From contig FN649734.1 of NCBI GenBank assembly GCA_000310025.1, positions 1,208,537 to 1,272,536 of the forward strand: 64,000 bases of DNA, read 5' to 3'. The DNA comes from Ectocarpus siliculosus. Its lineage: Eukaryota; Sar; Phaeophyceae; Ectocarpales; Ectocarpaceae. A program made the position numbers and the translations under genes. Below the pieces are notes generated by a model. It did not search any database. It saw only the letters and a list, made by a program, of their open reading frames with translations, and had not been told where the DNA came from. Shown in pieces: positions 62,840 to 64,000 of this stretch. How positions within the stretch are numbered: the stretch's first letter is position 1; each line of letters opens with the position of its first letter.

Positions 62840-64000
62840 CTGTTGGTTGGTGATGAGAAAGTGCGATGCCGGAGGTTCGAGAGTTGCTAGTTCTTTTTAG
62901 ACAACCTGCATTCATGATAAAGTAGTGTCTGAGATGATGGAAACCGTTAGGGTCTAGAGTCACGGAAGCGGCATTGTCTTCCGTAAGATCAGTCTAGCCC
63001 TTGGTGCTTGCCCGGGTCATATCAGACTTGCACTGCCTGCGTGCCGATAGTTCTACCGAAAAAAACAGCGATTTCCCGAACATTCCACATCCTTCTTGGT
63101 TAATGAAGATTCGGCGAGATGTTGTTGCAAAGGGGACTGTTGTAGCTGGCACGAACATGACGCATGGTTGCTGATATTCGACTTGGGTGATGCTCGTCCC
63201 TCGATTGCCATGTGCTGCGTAGCGTCGACCCTCAGGTCCCTCTTCAAATAAATAAAGCGCCGAACACCTCTAGACTATACTACGTAGTGTAGAAGTCTCG
63301 ACGTGCTGTACTTTCATTTCAAACCCACGCTTCAGCACGAAGTCTGTCTGGACGAGGAGCGCGTATCTGGACGAGGAGCGCGCCACCGTCGAGGTTAGGA
63401 TCGTCCAACCGGAAATCCAAAATGAACCACGGCCTTCGACGAGAGCTCAACCTCAAGTGCCTCTTCAGACAACTCGACCGAACGAGAATATCTACTTGTG
63501 GAGGGCTTCACCGCGCATTCAAACACAGAATGGTTTTAGAGAACACGATGATGTGTCCGTTGTGTCCGTCCGAAACTACGTGACGGGGTGGTCGGGGTGA
63601 TGATGTTTAGCCGAATGCAACCCCGTTCGATTCTAATAAGAACCTCTCTGTTTTTCCCGGGGAGTTACTATAGTCTTTCGAATTTGACCTCATCATTGTC
63701 AGTGGTATCGATTCCCATACTGTAATCCAGGGAACCCTCTGCAATGTTCCCCTTTGATTTCGATTCTCTTGGCTACATACCGTCTTCGCACATGAAATTG
63801 CGGGAGCTGGAAAACATCATTATCTCCTCCGATAATAACCAACCAACAGCCAATAGTCAAACACTCGGTTGCCGCTGTTATCACCAAAACCGCCAGTTAC
63901 TGAGTGCTTGGTACATTTGTATAGACAAAGGGCAACGCCCACCTGCCTCGATTGGTAGCATACCCATCTGTGGCTGGCAGCACTCTTGGCCCTCCTCTCC
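62840..64000. other. Upstream part of the ASH-domain gene or intergenic
   Basis: The exon at 62839 begins with a splice acceptor, so earlier exons of the ASH-domain gene must lie above it, here or beyond the window. I could not recognise any. TCTGGACGAGGAGCGCG is directly repeated at 63347-63363 and 63366-63382. Confidence 0.45.

Overview
The window is eukaryotic nuclear DNA. Coding sequence is split into short exons (21 to about 1,770 nt) that join in frame across GT-AG introns of roughly 100 to 3,500 nt. Long gene-poor stretches, microsatellites, transposon-like debris and a 566-base assembly gap (13667-14232) lie between. The long introns, aquaporin, secreted wall-type proteins and a flagellar-type ASH-domain gene suggest an alga with flagellate cells. 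A brown alga or related stramenopile is my best inference, but I could run no database search.

Layout: a secreted Cys-rich, vWD-like gene (+, 2835-5732) and a decayed partial paralogue (+, 15214-16472) flank about 9.5 kb of repeats, a tRNA-like sequence and a Gag-like retroelement remnant. Next come a MERIT40/BABAM1-like gene (-, 18720-23952) and, divergent from it, a complete six-exon Bax-inhibitor-1/Lifeguard (TMBIM) gene (+, 25750-31437, 277 aa). Four minus-strand genes follow: a membrane-anchored tandem-repeat protein (33622-36096), a secreted beta-helix-like protein (37909-41570, 3' end not found), an aquaporin (44494-51536) with a very long loop C, and a DLEC1/HYDIN-like ASH-domain gene (56396-62839, both ends open).

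The genes do not form a pathway: they are ordinary eukaryotic neighbours covering ubiquitin signalling, ER/Golgi stress and calcium, water or solute transport, wall or secreted functions, and the axoneme. The points most worth a second look are the splice-site oddities in the MERIT40-like gene, the aquaporin loop insertion, the intron difference and decay in the vWD-like pair, a 21-nt exon in the ASH gene, and several unexplained repeat families. I found no clearly new multi-gene system.
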